In this document: one piece after another, positions 1 through 6,827 of the stretch | Layout of the letters: every line of letters starts with the position of its first letter | How positions within the stretch are numbered: position 1 is the first letter of the stretch | Assembly (NCBI GenBank): GCA_003818595.1 | Contig: RPQV01000155.1 | Location: 1-7,500 of the forward strand | Direction: 5' to 3' | Source: Calditrichota bacterium | GTDB taxonomy: Bacteria > Zhuqueibacterota > Zhuqueibacteria > Residuimicrobiales > Krinioviventaceae | Length of the DNA: 7,500 nucleotides | Program-made: the position numbers and the translations under genes | The notes under the pieces: model-generated | Told to the model about the DNA's origin: nothing | Databases searched by the model: none | What the model saw: only the letters and a program-made list of their open reading frames with translations

Positions 1-871
1 GCCACAATTCCTGTCCATTTTCTTTGTTCAGGGTGTAAATGGCTGCCGGGGCAGGCCAATTCGCCCATAGAACGAAGGTAACGGTTTTGTCAGTGACTGC
101 GGTACAACCGCCGTACAGGTTGTTCCACAGACCTTGCGGAATCGGCGCCGCCCATTTTTTCTTCCAGATTTTTTTCTCCACCGCGCAAAGTGAATCCCTC
201 GCGGTAAAATAAAAGAGATTGTCGTCGAGGACAATCGGATCCATCCCATTCATGGAGAAAGAATAGACTTCCAACCCGGTCTTTTTGTCAATGACACGCC
301 CGCCGATGTAGACATGTTCGCCATCGACAGCCGGAGAAGTTTGACCGCCCACGATGAATCGCCATATTTCCCGTCCAGACTTCAAATCCAGGCAATAGAG
401 ACGATTTCCCAATATGTAGACACGGTCATCGGTGATGCAGGCATTACGGGCGTAGAGACCGAAGGTCTCCAGACGCCAAACGACTTTGCCGGTGAAACGA
501 TTCAGCGCATACAATGAATCAGAAACCTGTGCGCCGATCAACAGTATCGAGTCCGATACCGCCGGACTGAATCCCATTCCCGCACGCGAACCCGGAATCG
601 CAAATCTCCATAATTCCTGCTCGGTGTCAAGCGAATAGGCGACAACTCGGTTTGGCGTGTCGGAATAACCCGAATAGACGACGCCATTAAAGTAAGCTAT
701 CGCCCCATCGGCTTCTCCGAATGCTTTGACCAGCTTGAGGGGCGGTTTCAGTTTGGTTTCACTCTTTGCCCACTTGGAATTATAGGCGTCATAATTGATC
801 AACGGCCAATTTGATTGTGCAAGAGCCAACCCATTCATCAGCAATGAAACAACAATCAGGAAGGTTTTCAT
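1..871 (-). CDS. Exported PQQ-like beta-propeller repeat protein (3' end outside window)
   Basis: The frame is open from an ATG at 871 to the window edge, giving 290 codons with the C-terminus missing. A strong ribosome-binding site (GAGAGGAG, plus-strand 878-885) lies 6 bases before the ATG and fixes the start. Residues 1-19 form a classic signal peptide (MKTFLIVVSLLMNGLALAQ), so the protein acts outside the cytoplasm. The rest is made of PQQ/quinoprotein-type propeller blades. The characteristic strand-turn-Trp motif appears near residues 76-90 (VVAYSLDTEQELWRF), 120-134 (LYALNRFTGKVVWRL), 158-172 (LYCLDLKSGREIWRF) and 278-290 (IYTLNKENGQELW), with SPAV strands at 102 and 179. BamB and PQQ-dependent dehydrogenases share this fold. 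Neither BamB-specific features nor a PQQ-dehydrogenase active site can be seen in the visible part, and there is no lipobox, which argues against classical BamB. The substrate is unknown. It lies 142 bases downstream of the GHL6 glycosidase gene in the same orientation. Confidence 0.88.
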   Translation of the reverse strand, partial: MKTFLIVVSLLMNGLALAQSNWPLINYDAYNSKWAKSETKLKPPLKLVKAFGEADGAIAYFNGVVYSGYSDTPNRVVAYSLDTEQELWRFAIPGSRAGMGFSPAVSDSILLIGAQVSDSLYALNRFTGKVVWRLETFGLYARNACITDDRVYILGNRLYCLDLKSGREIWRFIVGGQTSPAVDGEHVYIGGRVIDKKTGLEVYSFSMNGMDPIVLDDNLFYFTARDSLCAVEKKIWKKKWAAPIPQGLWNNLYGGCTAVTDKTVTFVLWANWPAPAAIYTLNKENGQELW

Positions 872-1013
872 GGTTCACTCCTCTCGTGTTATCATTCGTG
901 CTTTAATGAATTCAACAGTCTTTTGGGTGAAGCGGCTGACTATCTGTCAATCATTCCAAAAGATTGCAAGTTCTCTATCCTGCAGAGTGTGTGAAAACCG
1001 CAAACGTCCGCAC
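872..1013 (-). other. Intergenic gap between glycosidase and PQQ-propeller genes
   Basis: This 142-base gap holds the ribosome-binding site of the propeller gene (878-885). No intrinsic terminator with a T-run follows the upstream stop codon. A short inverted repeat, TGAC-N5-GTCA, lies at 937-949. On the coding strand this stretch contains TTGACA, a perfect -35 hexamer, but no acceptable -10 lies 16-18 bases downstream. The gap is long enough for a promoter, but none can be assigned with confidence. Confidence 0.3.
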
Positions 1014-3167
1014 TCAATATTCCAGCAAGATCATCTGATGCCCGTCCAGTTCCGGCACGATGAACTCGATGCGCGCTTCTCGGCGGGTGAACTTGAGCGT
1101 TTTAAACTCCGGCACACACATCACCTTACGTACAGTCTGGTCAACTTTGAGCGAAACAGCCACATTGTACAACGGAATCACCTCTTCGATGGTGTCGAAA
1201 TCCTCGCCGCGGCGTTCGGGAATATAATTCAACAGATGAAGCACGTAGCGTTTTTCCGCGGATTGATGGTTGACCGTCGCCAGCGTGGAAGAGGGAGCTG
1301 TTACTTGAACCATCGGGTCGGGAAGCAGCATCTCCAGCGCATTTAAAAACAGTTGTCGGCACCAGCGGGGGGCATTTTTCTGATACTGTGAAAAAATGGG
1401 GTGGCTGAAATAGATCACGCTGCCGTTCTTGATCACCGCAGGCCCGGCTTGCTGTCCGGAGGACGGTGTTTGCAGGTGCGAGACATAGTGTTGCCAGGTG
1501 CGGTCGAAATAGGACGCTACGTTCCAGGCAAGGACGTCGCCGTGTACCGCTTCCACGTCCATGCCTCGCGCGTACATGACATATTCGGTTTTCGCCATTC
1601 CGTTGGCGATCGGGTCTTCCGGGCAGAGGTATTCGACATAATGGTTTTGTGGAAAAAAACGGCCGCGCACCAATCGCCCCTCGGCATCTTTCGGTCCGTC
1701 GCTTTTTTTTCGGACGCCCAAAGATTTTAGCGCAAATTCTTTTTTATCGGCATCCATGCCGGATTCAAACGACGCGATGAGCGCGCCGCCGTGGGCGACA
1801 AAGGTTTCCAATTTTGCGGCAAATTCAGGCGTCACGGGAATATGATCCGGCAGCACCAGCACGCGATAGCGGGAGAAATCCTGCCGCGAATCGATGAGAT
1901 CGAATTGATGCCTGCCTTCCTGCAACATGCGCGTTACACCCATGGAGGATTTCGGCAGGCTTTGGGCTTTACCATCATGAAACTCTTCCGGATGAATGAC
2001 GGCGATTTCTGTCATCGGCGTTGCATTCCGGCACCACGGCTCTTTCTTTTCAACCTGTTCATAGACGGAACCGATCAGTTCATAGGCGACCGGATCGAGG
2101 CGGCCGTTGGGATGCAACTGGTCGCCGATGGAACATTTGGCGTTGAGCGCCAGCATGTTAAAGCACTCGAACTCCAGCGCCGCCTGATTTTTATAGGAGT
2201 GAAAGTCACCCCAACTGGTGTGGAATTTACCGGTCATGCCCATGCAGTCGAGGCCGAGGGTGCGGGCGTAGCGGACGGTGAGGGGAAAATCGAGATAGCC
2301 CCAACCGCCGCTGGGCAAAGATTCCAACTCCCAATGGGTAAACTCGGGCGCAATGCCGCGATGGCGCGGGCCGATGTGACCGGAATTATAAAAAATGGTG
2401 CACTCTTTATTAAAACTGCGCACGAAATTTGTCATGTCAGTCATCCAGTCGTGCAGCATCTGTTCGGCAAAGGCCATGCGGGCGGCGTCATCGGAGGGGT
2501 CGATGCCCTGCGCCTCCATGTCCGCGCGGCACTGGGTGCAGGAGCAGTCCATGGGATTGACGATGTCAAAAAAGAAGCCGTCGACCGGCATCGTCTCTAA
2601 AATTTCTTTGACGTGCGCCTTGAGAAAGTCGCGGTAGGGCGTGTTGACGCAGAGCATGTGCCAGAAAGAAGCGGCGTATGGACCGTCTCCCACCCATTGA
2701 TGCTGCCGGCCGTCCTTGGTGATCACCCGCCACTCCGGATGCTTGGCCGCAACGACTGGATCGCACTGAATGATGATGTAGATGGGTGTGCGAATGCCTC
2801 GTTTATGGCAGGCGTCGATCTGTTCGGGCAACAGATTGCGGGTGAGATTGGGGTGTTTGTGCTCGGGGAAGAGTTTAGAATCGTAATAGATCCATCCCTG
2901 GGCGCAGCGGCCGAACACCGTGACCGAGTTGACATGAGCATCGGCCAGAGTTTCGGCAAATTCTTCGGGATCAAATTCCGCCAGAAAATCGGGATAGTCG
3001 CCCCAGTTGTGGAAATCGAGATGAATCTGGCGAAAGTTGAGATCAAAAGGAACGGTTGCGGTTCGAGCTTTATCATCCGCGGAGAAGAGCAGATTGTTCA
3101 AACCCAAAAGGAGTGTAAAAATGGCTGCTGCTGATTTAACCTTTTGAATATGGCTGTGATTTTTCAT
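1014..3167 (-). CDS. Exported GHL6/GH42-like glycoside hydrolase with beta-galactosidase trimerisation-type domain
   Basis: This 717-residue protein starts at an ATG at 3167 with only a weak upstream GAAG. Residues 1-30 look like a signal peptide (hydrophobic AAAIFTLLLGLNN, likely cut after FSA). Residues about 45-375 resemble the hypothetical glycosidase TIM barrel GHL6, a relative of GH42. Seen there are HLDFHNWG (50-56 region), CHKRGI (120-125), VDGFFFDIV (195-203), a CxCxxC cluster (Cys208, Cys210, Cys213) and GDQLHPNGRLDP (348-359). Asp201 at the end of a barrel strand, Glu280 in THWELES and Asp321 in SWGD are catalytic candidates, unproven. Residues about 386-590 match the alpha/beta GH42 trimerisation (GATase-like) domain (QFDLIDSRQDFSRYRVLVLP, FVAHGGALIAS). 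Residues about 620-717 form a C-terminal beta-sandwich. No sorting tail is present, so it is probably periplasmic. It likely cleaves a glycoside, but the sugar specificity cannot be read. GH42 proper is less likely because the DNE motif is altered. Confidence 0.82.
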   Translation of the reverse strand: MKNHSHIQKVKSAAAIFTLLLGLNNLLFSADDKARTATVPFDLNFRQIHLDFHNWGDYPDFLAEFDPEEFAETLADAHVNSVTVFGRCAQGWIYYDSKLFPEHKHPNLTRNLLPEQIDACHKRGIRTPIYIIIQCDPVVAAKHPEWRVITKDGRQHQWVGDGPYAASFWHMLCVNTPYRDFLKAHVKEILETMPVDGFFFDIVNPMDCSCTQCRADMEAQGIDPSDDAARMAFAEQMLHDWMTDMTNFVRSFNKECTIFYNSGHIGPRHRGIAPEFTHWELESLPSGGWGYLDFPLTVRYARTLGLDCMGMTGKFHTSWGDFHSYKNQAALEFECFNMLALNAKCSIGDQLHPNGRLDPVAYELIGSVYEQVEKKEPWCRNATPMTEIAVIHPEEFHDGKAQSLPKSSMGVTRMLQEGRHQFDLIDSRQDFSRYRVLVLPDHIPVTPEFAAKLETFVAHGGALIASFESGMDADKKEFALKSLGVRKKSDGPKDAEGRLVRGRFFPQNHYVEYLCPEDPIANGMAKTEYVMYARGMDVEAVHGDVLAWNVASYFDRTWQHYVSHLQTPSSGQQAGPAVIKNGSVIYFSHPIFSQYQKNAPRWCRQLFLNALEMLLPDPMVQVTAPSSTLATVNHQSAEKRYVLHLLNYIPERRGEDFDTIEEVIPLYNVAVSLKVDQTVRKVMCVPEFKTLKFTRREARIEFIVPELDGHQMILLEY

Positions 3168-3316
3168 AAGGGGCTTCTTTCAATTTTGTTCAAGGTATTC
3201 CTATTTTACAAGCTTAATTTGATATATTTTCCCTCTTTTATTGGGGGGAATAAGAATCCCTCTGACGCTCTACATATAGAAGCACTGGGGTCTTTGCAGA
3301 GTACTCACTCTACTCC
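3168..3316 (-). promoter_or_regulatory. A+T-rich intergenic region, possible promoter for the glycosidase gene
   Basis: This 149-base gap separates the DUF5916 stop from the glycosidase start. About 3185-3245 is markedly A+T-rich compared with the flanking genes, with several AT tracts on the coding strand (AATAAAAG, AAAATATATC, GTAAAATAG), as promoter regions often are. No convincing -35/-10 pair was found. Directly after the upstream stop, an inverted repeat AGAGT-N4-ACTCT (3298-3311) could form a small hairpin, but it has no T-run, so it is not a convincing terminator. Promoter activity here is inferred from spacing and composition only. Confidence 0.3.
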
Positions 3317-5440
3317 TCACAATATCCATGACAGTTTGCAGAAGAATGCCTTGAGGTCGTCAGTGGCATTGTCGGTGTAACGGACACGTCCCTCCTGGTA
3401 CGCGAGCTGAAGGGAGCCGAACGGCGGCAGGAACCGCCAGACAAAAAGGAGCTGTAGATTTTTTCTGAGGAGGTCATAGTCGAAAGGCCCTACATTTCCC
3501 CAGAGACTGTATTTTGTCTGATAGAAGACTTTGAAATAGAGGTCGGGATTAACATAGTATGTGGAGCGGACATAATGAATCCAAGCGTTGTCTTCGTTGG
3601 AGCCGGGGCTGAACCAGAAACGTGACAGGTTGTATTCCACATCCCAGCCGTCAAGGACTTTGACGCCAAGCCCGCATTTGATGTTGTCAAAATCGCGCTC
3701 GAAATTTTTGCCGAAAGTATATTCCGCAGAGACGATGGTTCCTTGTTTTGTATCGTATTGAAGAGAGTTGTTAACAAAAGTATTCCGAAAATCCTTTTCG
3801 TAACGCTTGAATTCTTCGGTGTAGGCTACTGTCCATTCCCACTTTTTGAGGAATTGGAGGGTGACGTTGTTCTCGTCTTCCCAACTCCGTAGAACACCCG
3901 CCTGACTGGTGTATCGGTTGTAGTTGACTCCGGCGGTGAACTGGTCGATTCCGTATCTATTGATCCAAAACTGGCGACGGAGATTGGTGTCGAACTCGCG
4001 TCGGTCGTCATCGACAACGAACCCGACCGGATTTATGTTTTCCATTACGCCTGCGCCATAGTGCGAATAGCGGACATGAAAATGAGTGAACGGGGAATCG
4101 AACGCCGGCCTTATGAATCCCGTCCAGGTGCCTTTATCCATCTCGCCCCAGGTCTTGATCAGCTGCGAGGTCATTCCCAGAACATCGGTGACAAACAGTG
4201 TAGAGGTAAGACCTAATGAGCCACTGTGCCCGTCACCATAGAAACGGTCGGCGCCGATGAGTCCTAAATTGGAACCGTTTTTTGTTTCGTGGGTCAGACG
4301 GATCACGTTATAAACGGCATCCTTGCCTTTTTTGATCGTTGCGTCCGTATAAGAGGGATCGGACTGCGTGGTCAGAGCGTTGAGTTTCCAGCCGAATACC
4401 TTTCCGTTCAGTTTGACGCCCCATGGAATTTCACCTATACGCCGGGAATAGAACTGCTTGATACGGGTTGAATAGTTCTCGGCGCCTTCCAGAAAAAATG
4501 GACGTTTTTCCGGGTAGGACAGTTCAAAACGAGTCAGGTTCACCTGTTCGACATCAGCCTCCACAGTGGCGAAATCAGGATTCACTGTGGCTTCAACACC
4601 AAGCCGGCTGGTGAGATTGTAACGCACGTCAACCCCGTACTGGCTGTTGGGTTTTTCGCCTTTCGTGACCTGAAGTTGAGCATAGGGAATAATGGTGTGA
4701 CGTTTCACCGTGGTTGTTGCGAGGTTGAGGCCGGTAAGGACTCCGAATGTGGAGACGCGATCGGGGCTGACCAGATTGCAGGTCCAGAAACTCCGTTCAC
4801 GGTTCCGGGCAACACGTCGTTCAACGGTGAATCCCCACACATCAGCCTTTGCATCATACTTGAGGGTCGAAAACGGGATAGCGACCTCGCAGACCCATCC
4901 GTCCTGGGTGATGCGCGCTGCGGCTTGCCAGCGTCCGTCCCACCGTATATCGTCGATGCCGCCGTTATCGGCAAGCCGGCCGTCCTGAATGGTGCCGAGA
5001 GGATTAACTCCGAAATAATAGGCGCTGTTTTTATCATTGAAAGTATCCAATAGCACAACAATCGCATCGTCGTTCTGAAAAAAAGCATCGCGCATGGTAT
5101 CCTTTGCAGTGATTTTATCCGGATCGGGGTCGAGGCACCGGAAAGCTACATACAACGCCTCGCTGTCATAGAGCACGTAAATGGTCGTTGCAAAAGGCGA
5201 GGGTTCGTTGTAAACCGGGACAAACTGAGTAAGGCCGTCAATACTGTCCGCCGCCGCCCATGCTTTCTCATCAAGGACAGCATCGATGCGGATAGGCGTA
5301 TCCGCCTGCCGGGCGGTAATCGTTTGGCATAGCGCCAAGGCGGGAAATAGCGAGACGACAGATAGTCCGCAGAACAGCGTGCCGGCAGACAATAATTTTA
5401 CGATGAGGGAAAACCCCGGGGGGTTTATTGAAAAATTCAT
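3317..5440 (-). CDS. Outer-membrane carbohydrate-binding family 9 domain plus DUF5916 barrel protein
   Basis: The product has 707 residues from an ATG at 5440. An in-frame start at 5575 was rejected because it lies inside the upstream gene and would bury the signal peptide. Residues 1-40 form that signal peptide (SAGTLFCGLSVVSLFPALAL core). ALALC is not a good lipobox because Leu precedes the Cys. Residues about 45-240 match the CBM9-like domain: IRIDAVLDEKAW (50-61), TTIYVLYDSEALYVAF (85-100), DDAIVVLLDTF (124-134), GWVCEVAIPFSTL (181-193) and WGFTVERRVARNRE (202-215). Residues from about 245 match DUF5916, with its hallmark NPDFATVEADVEQVNLTRFE (287-306) and PEKRPFFLEGAENY (310-323). The rest is aromatic-rich alternating beta-strands, as expected for an outer-membrane barrel ending in KLSWIL. 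It may bind or admit a glycan at the outer membrane, but transport has not been shown for this family to my knowledge. It starts 26 bases after the beta-helix gene, with a poor ribosome-binding site (GGGA 10 bases upstream), so translation may depend on the upstream gene. Confidence 0.88.
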   Translation of the reverse strand: MNFSINPPGFSLIVKLLSAGTLFCGLSVVSLFPALALCQTITARQADTPIRIDAVLDEKAWAAADSIDGLTQFVPVYNEPSPFATTIYVLYDSEALYVAFRCLDPDPDKITAKDTMRDAFFQNDDAIVVLLDTFNDKNSAYYFGVNPLGTIQDGRLADNGGIDDIRWDGRWQAAARITQDGWVCEVAIPFSTLKYDAKADVWGFTVERRVARNRERSFWTCNLVSPDRVSTFGVLTGLNLATTTVKRHTIIPYAQLQVTKGEKPNSQYGVDVRYNLTSRLGVEATVNPDFATVEADVEQVNLTRFELSYPEKRPFFLEGAENYSTRIKQFYSRRIGEIPWGVKLNGKVFGWKLNALTTQSDPSYTDATIKKGKDAVYNVIRLTHETKNGSNLGLIGADRFYGDGHSGSLGLTSTLFVTDVLGMTSQLIKTWGEMDKGTWTGFIRPAFDSPFTHFHVRYSHYGAGVMENINPVGFVVDDDRREFDTNLRRQFWINRYGIDQFTAGVNYNRYTSQAGVLRSWEDENNVTLQFLKKWEWTVAYTEEFKRYEKDFRNTFVNNSLQYDTKQGTIVSAEYTFGKNFERDFDNIKCGLGVKVLDGWDVEYNLSRFWFSPGSNEDNAWIHYVRSTYYVNPDLYFKVFYQTKYSLWGNVGPFDYDLLRKNLQLLFVWRFLPPFGSLQLAYQEGRVRYTDNATDDLKAFFCKLSWIL

Positions 5441-5466
5441 GCTAATATATTCCCATTTTGCAGGCG

Positions 5467-6690
5467 CTATTGCATCAAGATCATTTTGCGCGTTTGAGAA
5501 AATTCTTTGGTATTCATACGGCAAAAATAAACGCCGCTGGAAACGGGGCGGCCGTCTTGATCCATCCCGGTCCATTCAATCACATGAGTTCCTGCTCCGC
5601 ATCGATCGTCCAGGAGAGAATACACTTTTTGACCGGATGAATTATAGATGCTCAGATTCACAACAGCGTCCTCTGCCAGTTCAAAGCGTATTGATGTGGC
5701 CGGATTGAAAGGATTTGGGTAATTCTGATGCAAGGAAAAATGACTTGCAGGATGAGGCAAAGATTTGCGTACCGCGGTGAGAATTTGTTCGGGCAAAATA
5801 GTCGAGTCAATCGCGGCGCCGCATTGGTTATTAAAAACAGTATTCGGACAATTTTCCGCATTCCAACATGGATTTTTCATACCATTCTTGTTGATATAAT
5901 TGATGATGTTGCCCTCGACAATATTATCAGCGCATTCACTATCATATTGATTCCAGACATAAAGACCCACATTGGCAAAAGGCAGCCGCTTACCATAAAC
6001 CAGGTTGTTCAGTATCATAATATGCGTGCCGCTGGCAATGGCCAATCCATACTGCCCCGGATTCACCAGAATATTGTCTTCGACAAGAATATAAGATCCG
6101 CCGCCGTCGCCGGTCATGATCCCTCCGCCTGACTCGCTCGGTCCACCGCCGCGAATCCAGTTGCCGATCACTTGGATCGGATCGCTCTCCGTGCCGTTTG
6201 ATTTATAGATATTGACGGCGTCCTCTGGATAACTCTCCCCCAGAATATTTTCACATCGATTAAAGTTGATGCGACTGCCGCCGCCATTCACTTTATCGAA
6301 TTGCGCCATTTGTCCTCGCGGGAAAGGCCCCTGGACGTTTTTCACCTGATTGTATTCAACGATAATGCCTTGGCTGTCGAGCGCATAAACGCCCGATTGA
6401 ATCTCCTCCATCCAGTTCGATTCGACCGTGATGTTCTGGCAGGAGTAAATATCAACGCCGTTGCCTTTGGCAGGTCCCAGTTTGCAATTGACAATTTTGA
6501 TGTTTTTACAATTCGACAACTGGATGCAATGGCCTTTGGGATTGGTGATGGCCAAGTTCGTGATGGTCGAATCACGAACATTATTCAATCTGAGCGGCGG
6601 AGAGGGGATATAATTATCACTGGTCAGCGAAAAGGCCAATTTGCCGACAGCGATGATGTAAAGAGCGAACAACAGCATTGCATTTTTCAT
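5467..6690 (-). CDS. Secreted right-handed beta-helix protein with C-terminal type IX-style sorting domain
   Basis: The product has 407 residues. The start at 6690 was chosen because GGAG lies 6 bases upstream and a signal peptide follows at once (MKNAMLLFALYIIAVGKLAFS). A longer frame from 6768 would bury that peptide. Residues about 30-270 are parallel beta-helix (PbH1) rungs of about 22-24 residues, seen as HCIQLSNCKNIKIVNCKL, GVDIYSCQNITVESNWM and GVYALDSQGIIVEYNQV. A Gly-rich stretch at 181-198 (GGGPSESGGGIMTGDGGG) follows the acidic loop YPEDAVNIYKS (154-164), and both are candidates for a binding or active site. Polygalacturonase (GH28) motifs are absent. Residues about 318-407 are a FlgD-Ig-like sorting domain: linker NYPNPFNPATSIRFEL, then GAGTHVIEWTG and RPVSSGVYFCRM. 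Cys364 and Cys390 could bridge two strands of this domain. Known relatives are glycan lyases, epimerases or surface binders; which one applies is not decidable here. It is the first gene of a likely operon with the DUF5916 gene. Confidence 0.87.
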   Translation of the reverse strand: MKNAMLLFALYIIAVGKLAFSLTSDNYIPSPPLRLNNVRDSTITNLAITNPKGHCIQLSNCKNIKIVNCKLGPAKGNGVDIYSCQNITVESNWMEEIQSGVYALDSQGIIVEYNQVKNVQGPFPRGQMAQFDKVNGGGSRINFNRCENILGESYPEDAVNIYKSNGTESDPIQVIGNWIRGGGPSESGGGIMTGDGGGSYILVEDNILVNPGQYGLAIASGTHIMILNNLVYGKRLPFANVGLYVWNQYDSECADNIVEGNIINYINKNGMKNPCWNAENCPNTVFNNQCGAAIDSTILPEQILTAVRKSLPHPASHFSLHQNYPNPFNPATSIRFELAEDAVVNLSIYNSSGQKVYSLLDDRCGAGTHVIEWTGMDQDGRPVSSGVYFCRMNTKEFSQTRKMILMQ

Positions 6691-6705
6691 GTTTTTCTCC
6701 GAAAA

Positions 6706-6735
6706 GCGACTTATGTGAAAACAGCAAATAGTCGC
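6706..6735 (-). terminator. Hairpin followed by TTTT just before the beta-helix ribosome-binding site
   Basis: On the coding strand GCGACT and AGTCGC form a perfect 6-bp stem around an 18-base loop. Two more A-T pairs are possible if one A bulges. TTTTC follows at once, and then the GGAG ribosome-binding site. This could be a weak intrinsic terminator for the URO-D-like transcript, an attenuator for the beta-helix gene, or a repressor operator. The stem is short, so function is uncertain. Confidence 0.3.
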
Positions 6736-6760
6736 ACCCTGAACCGAGTCAAAAGGTGCG
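6733..6760 (-). repeat. Inverted repeat sharing three bases with the downstream hairpin
   Basis: On the coding strand CGCACC and GGTGCG are perfect 6-base arms around 16 bases. The inner TGAC/GTTCA can extend the pairing with a bulge. Its 3' arm overlaps the 5' arm of the hairpin at 6706-6735 by GCG, so the two structures exclude each other. This resembles anti-terminator/terminator layouts, but chance occurrence in a short spacer is possible. Confidence 0.3.
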
Positions 6761-6827
6761 CATCGCAATCAGCCTTGTTGAACTGACGATTCATGATCGT
6801 TTTATTCATCGTGGGAACTTGTGCTGT

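Larger units (their letters stand above)
6691..6827 (-). promoter_or_regulatory. Leader region of the beta-helix/DUF5916 operon
   Basis: This 137-base gap follows the URO-D-like stop. It contains three inverted repeats, two of which (6706-6735 and 6733-6760) are listed separately. The third is ACGAT-N5-ATCGT at 6786-6800, which has a T-run only on the plus strand. On the coding strand, TTTTGACT followed 16 bases later by TATTTG loosely resembles a promoter (a -35-like TTGACT, and a -7-like element recalling Bacteroidota TAnnTTTG without the two spacer bases). That assignment is weak. GGAG at the 3' end (plus strand 6697-6700) is the ribosome-binding site. Confidence 0.4.

Noticed and set aside
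1791..2600. Long open frame of 269 codons on the plus strand
   Set aside because: It lies wholly inside the well-supported glycosidase gene on the other strand, has no recognisable domain, and reads as an antisense shadow.
5410..5427. GC-rich near-palindrome AAACCCCCCGGGGTTT just inside the DUF5916 gene
   Set aside because: The fold would need a two-base loop, and the bases are explained by the codons for Asn-Pro-Pro-Gly-Phe.
5441..5575. Upstream in-frame start for the DUF5916 gene adding 45 residues
   Set aside because: It would overlap the 3' end of the beta-helix gene and place a charged stretch before the signal peptide. The ATG at 5440 directly precedes that peptide.
5467..6690. Polygalacturonase (GH28) identity for the beta-helix protein
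   Set aside because: The NTD, DD, GHG and RIK motifs of GH28 are not present.
990..6722. Shared 9-mer TGTGAAAAC in two intergenic gaps (990-998 and 6714-6722), resembling half of a CRP site
   Set aside because: The second half-site (TCACA at the right spacing) is missing in both, and the third gap lacks the word, so a shared operator is not supported.
6691..6768. Upstream in-frame start for the beta-helix gene adding 26 residues
   Set aside because: The ATG at 6690 has GGAG 6 bases upstream and begins a clean signal peptide. The longer form does not.
6700..6800. Small frame of about 32 codons in the leader of the beta-helix gene, considered as a leader peptide
   Set aside because: It has no ribosome-binding site and no run of regulatory codons, and it overlaps the inverted repeats. 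Chance is the simpler explanation.
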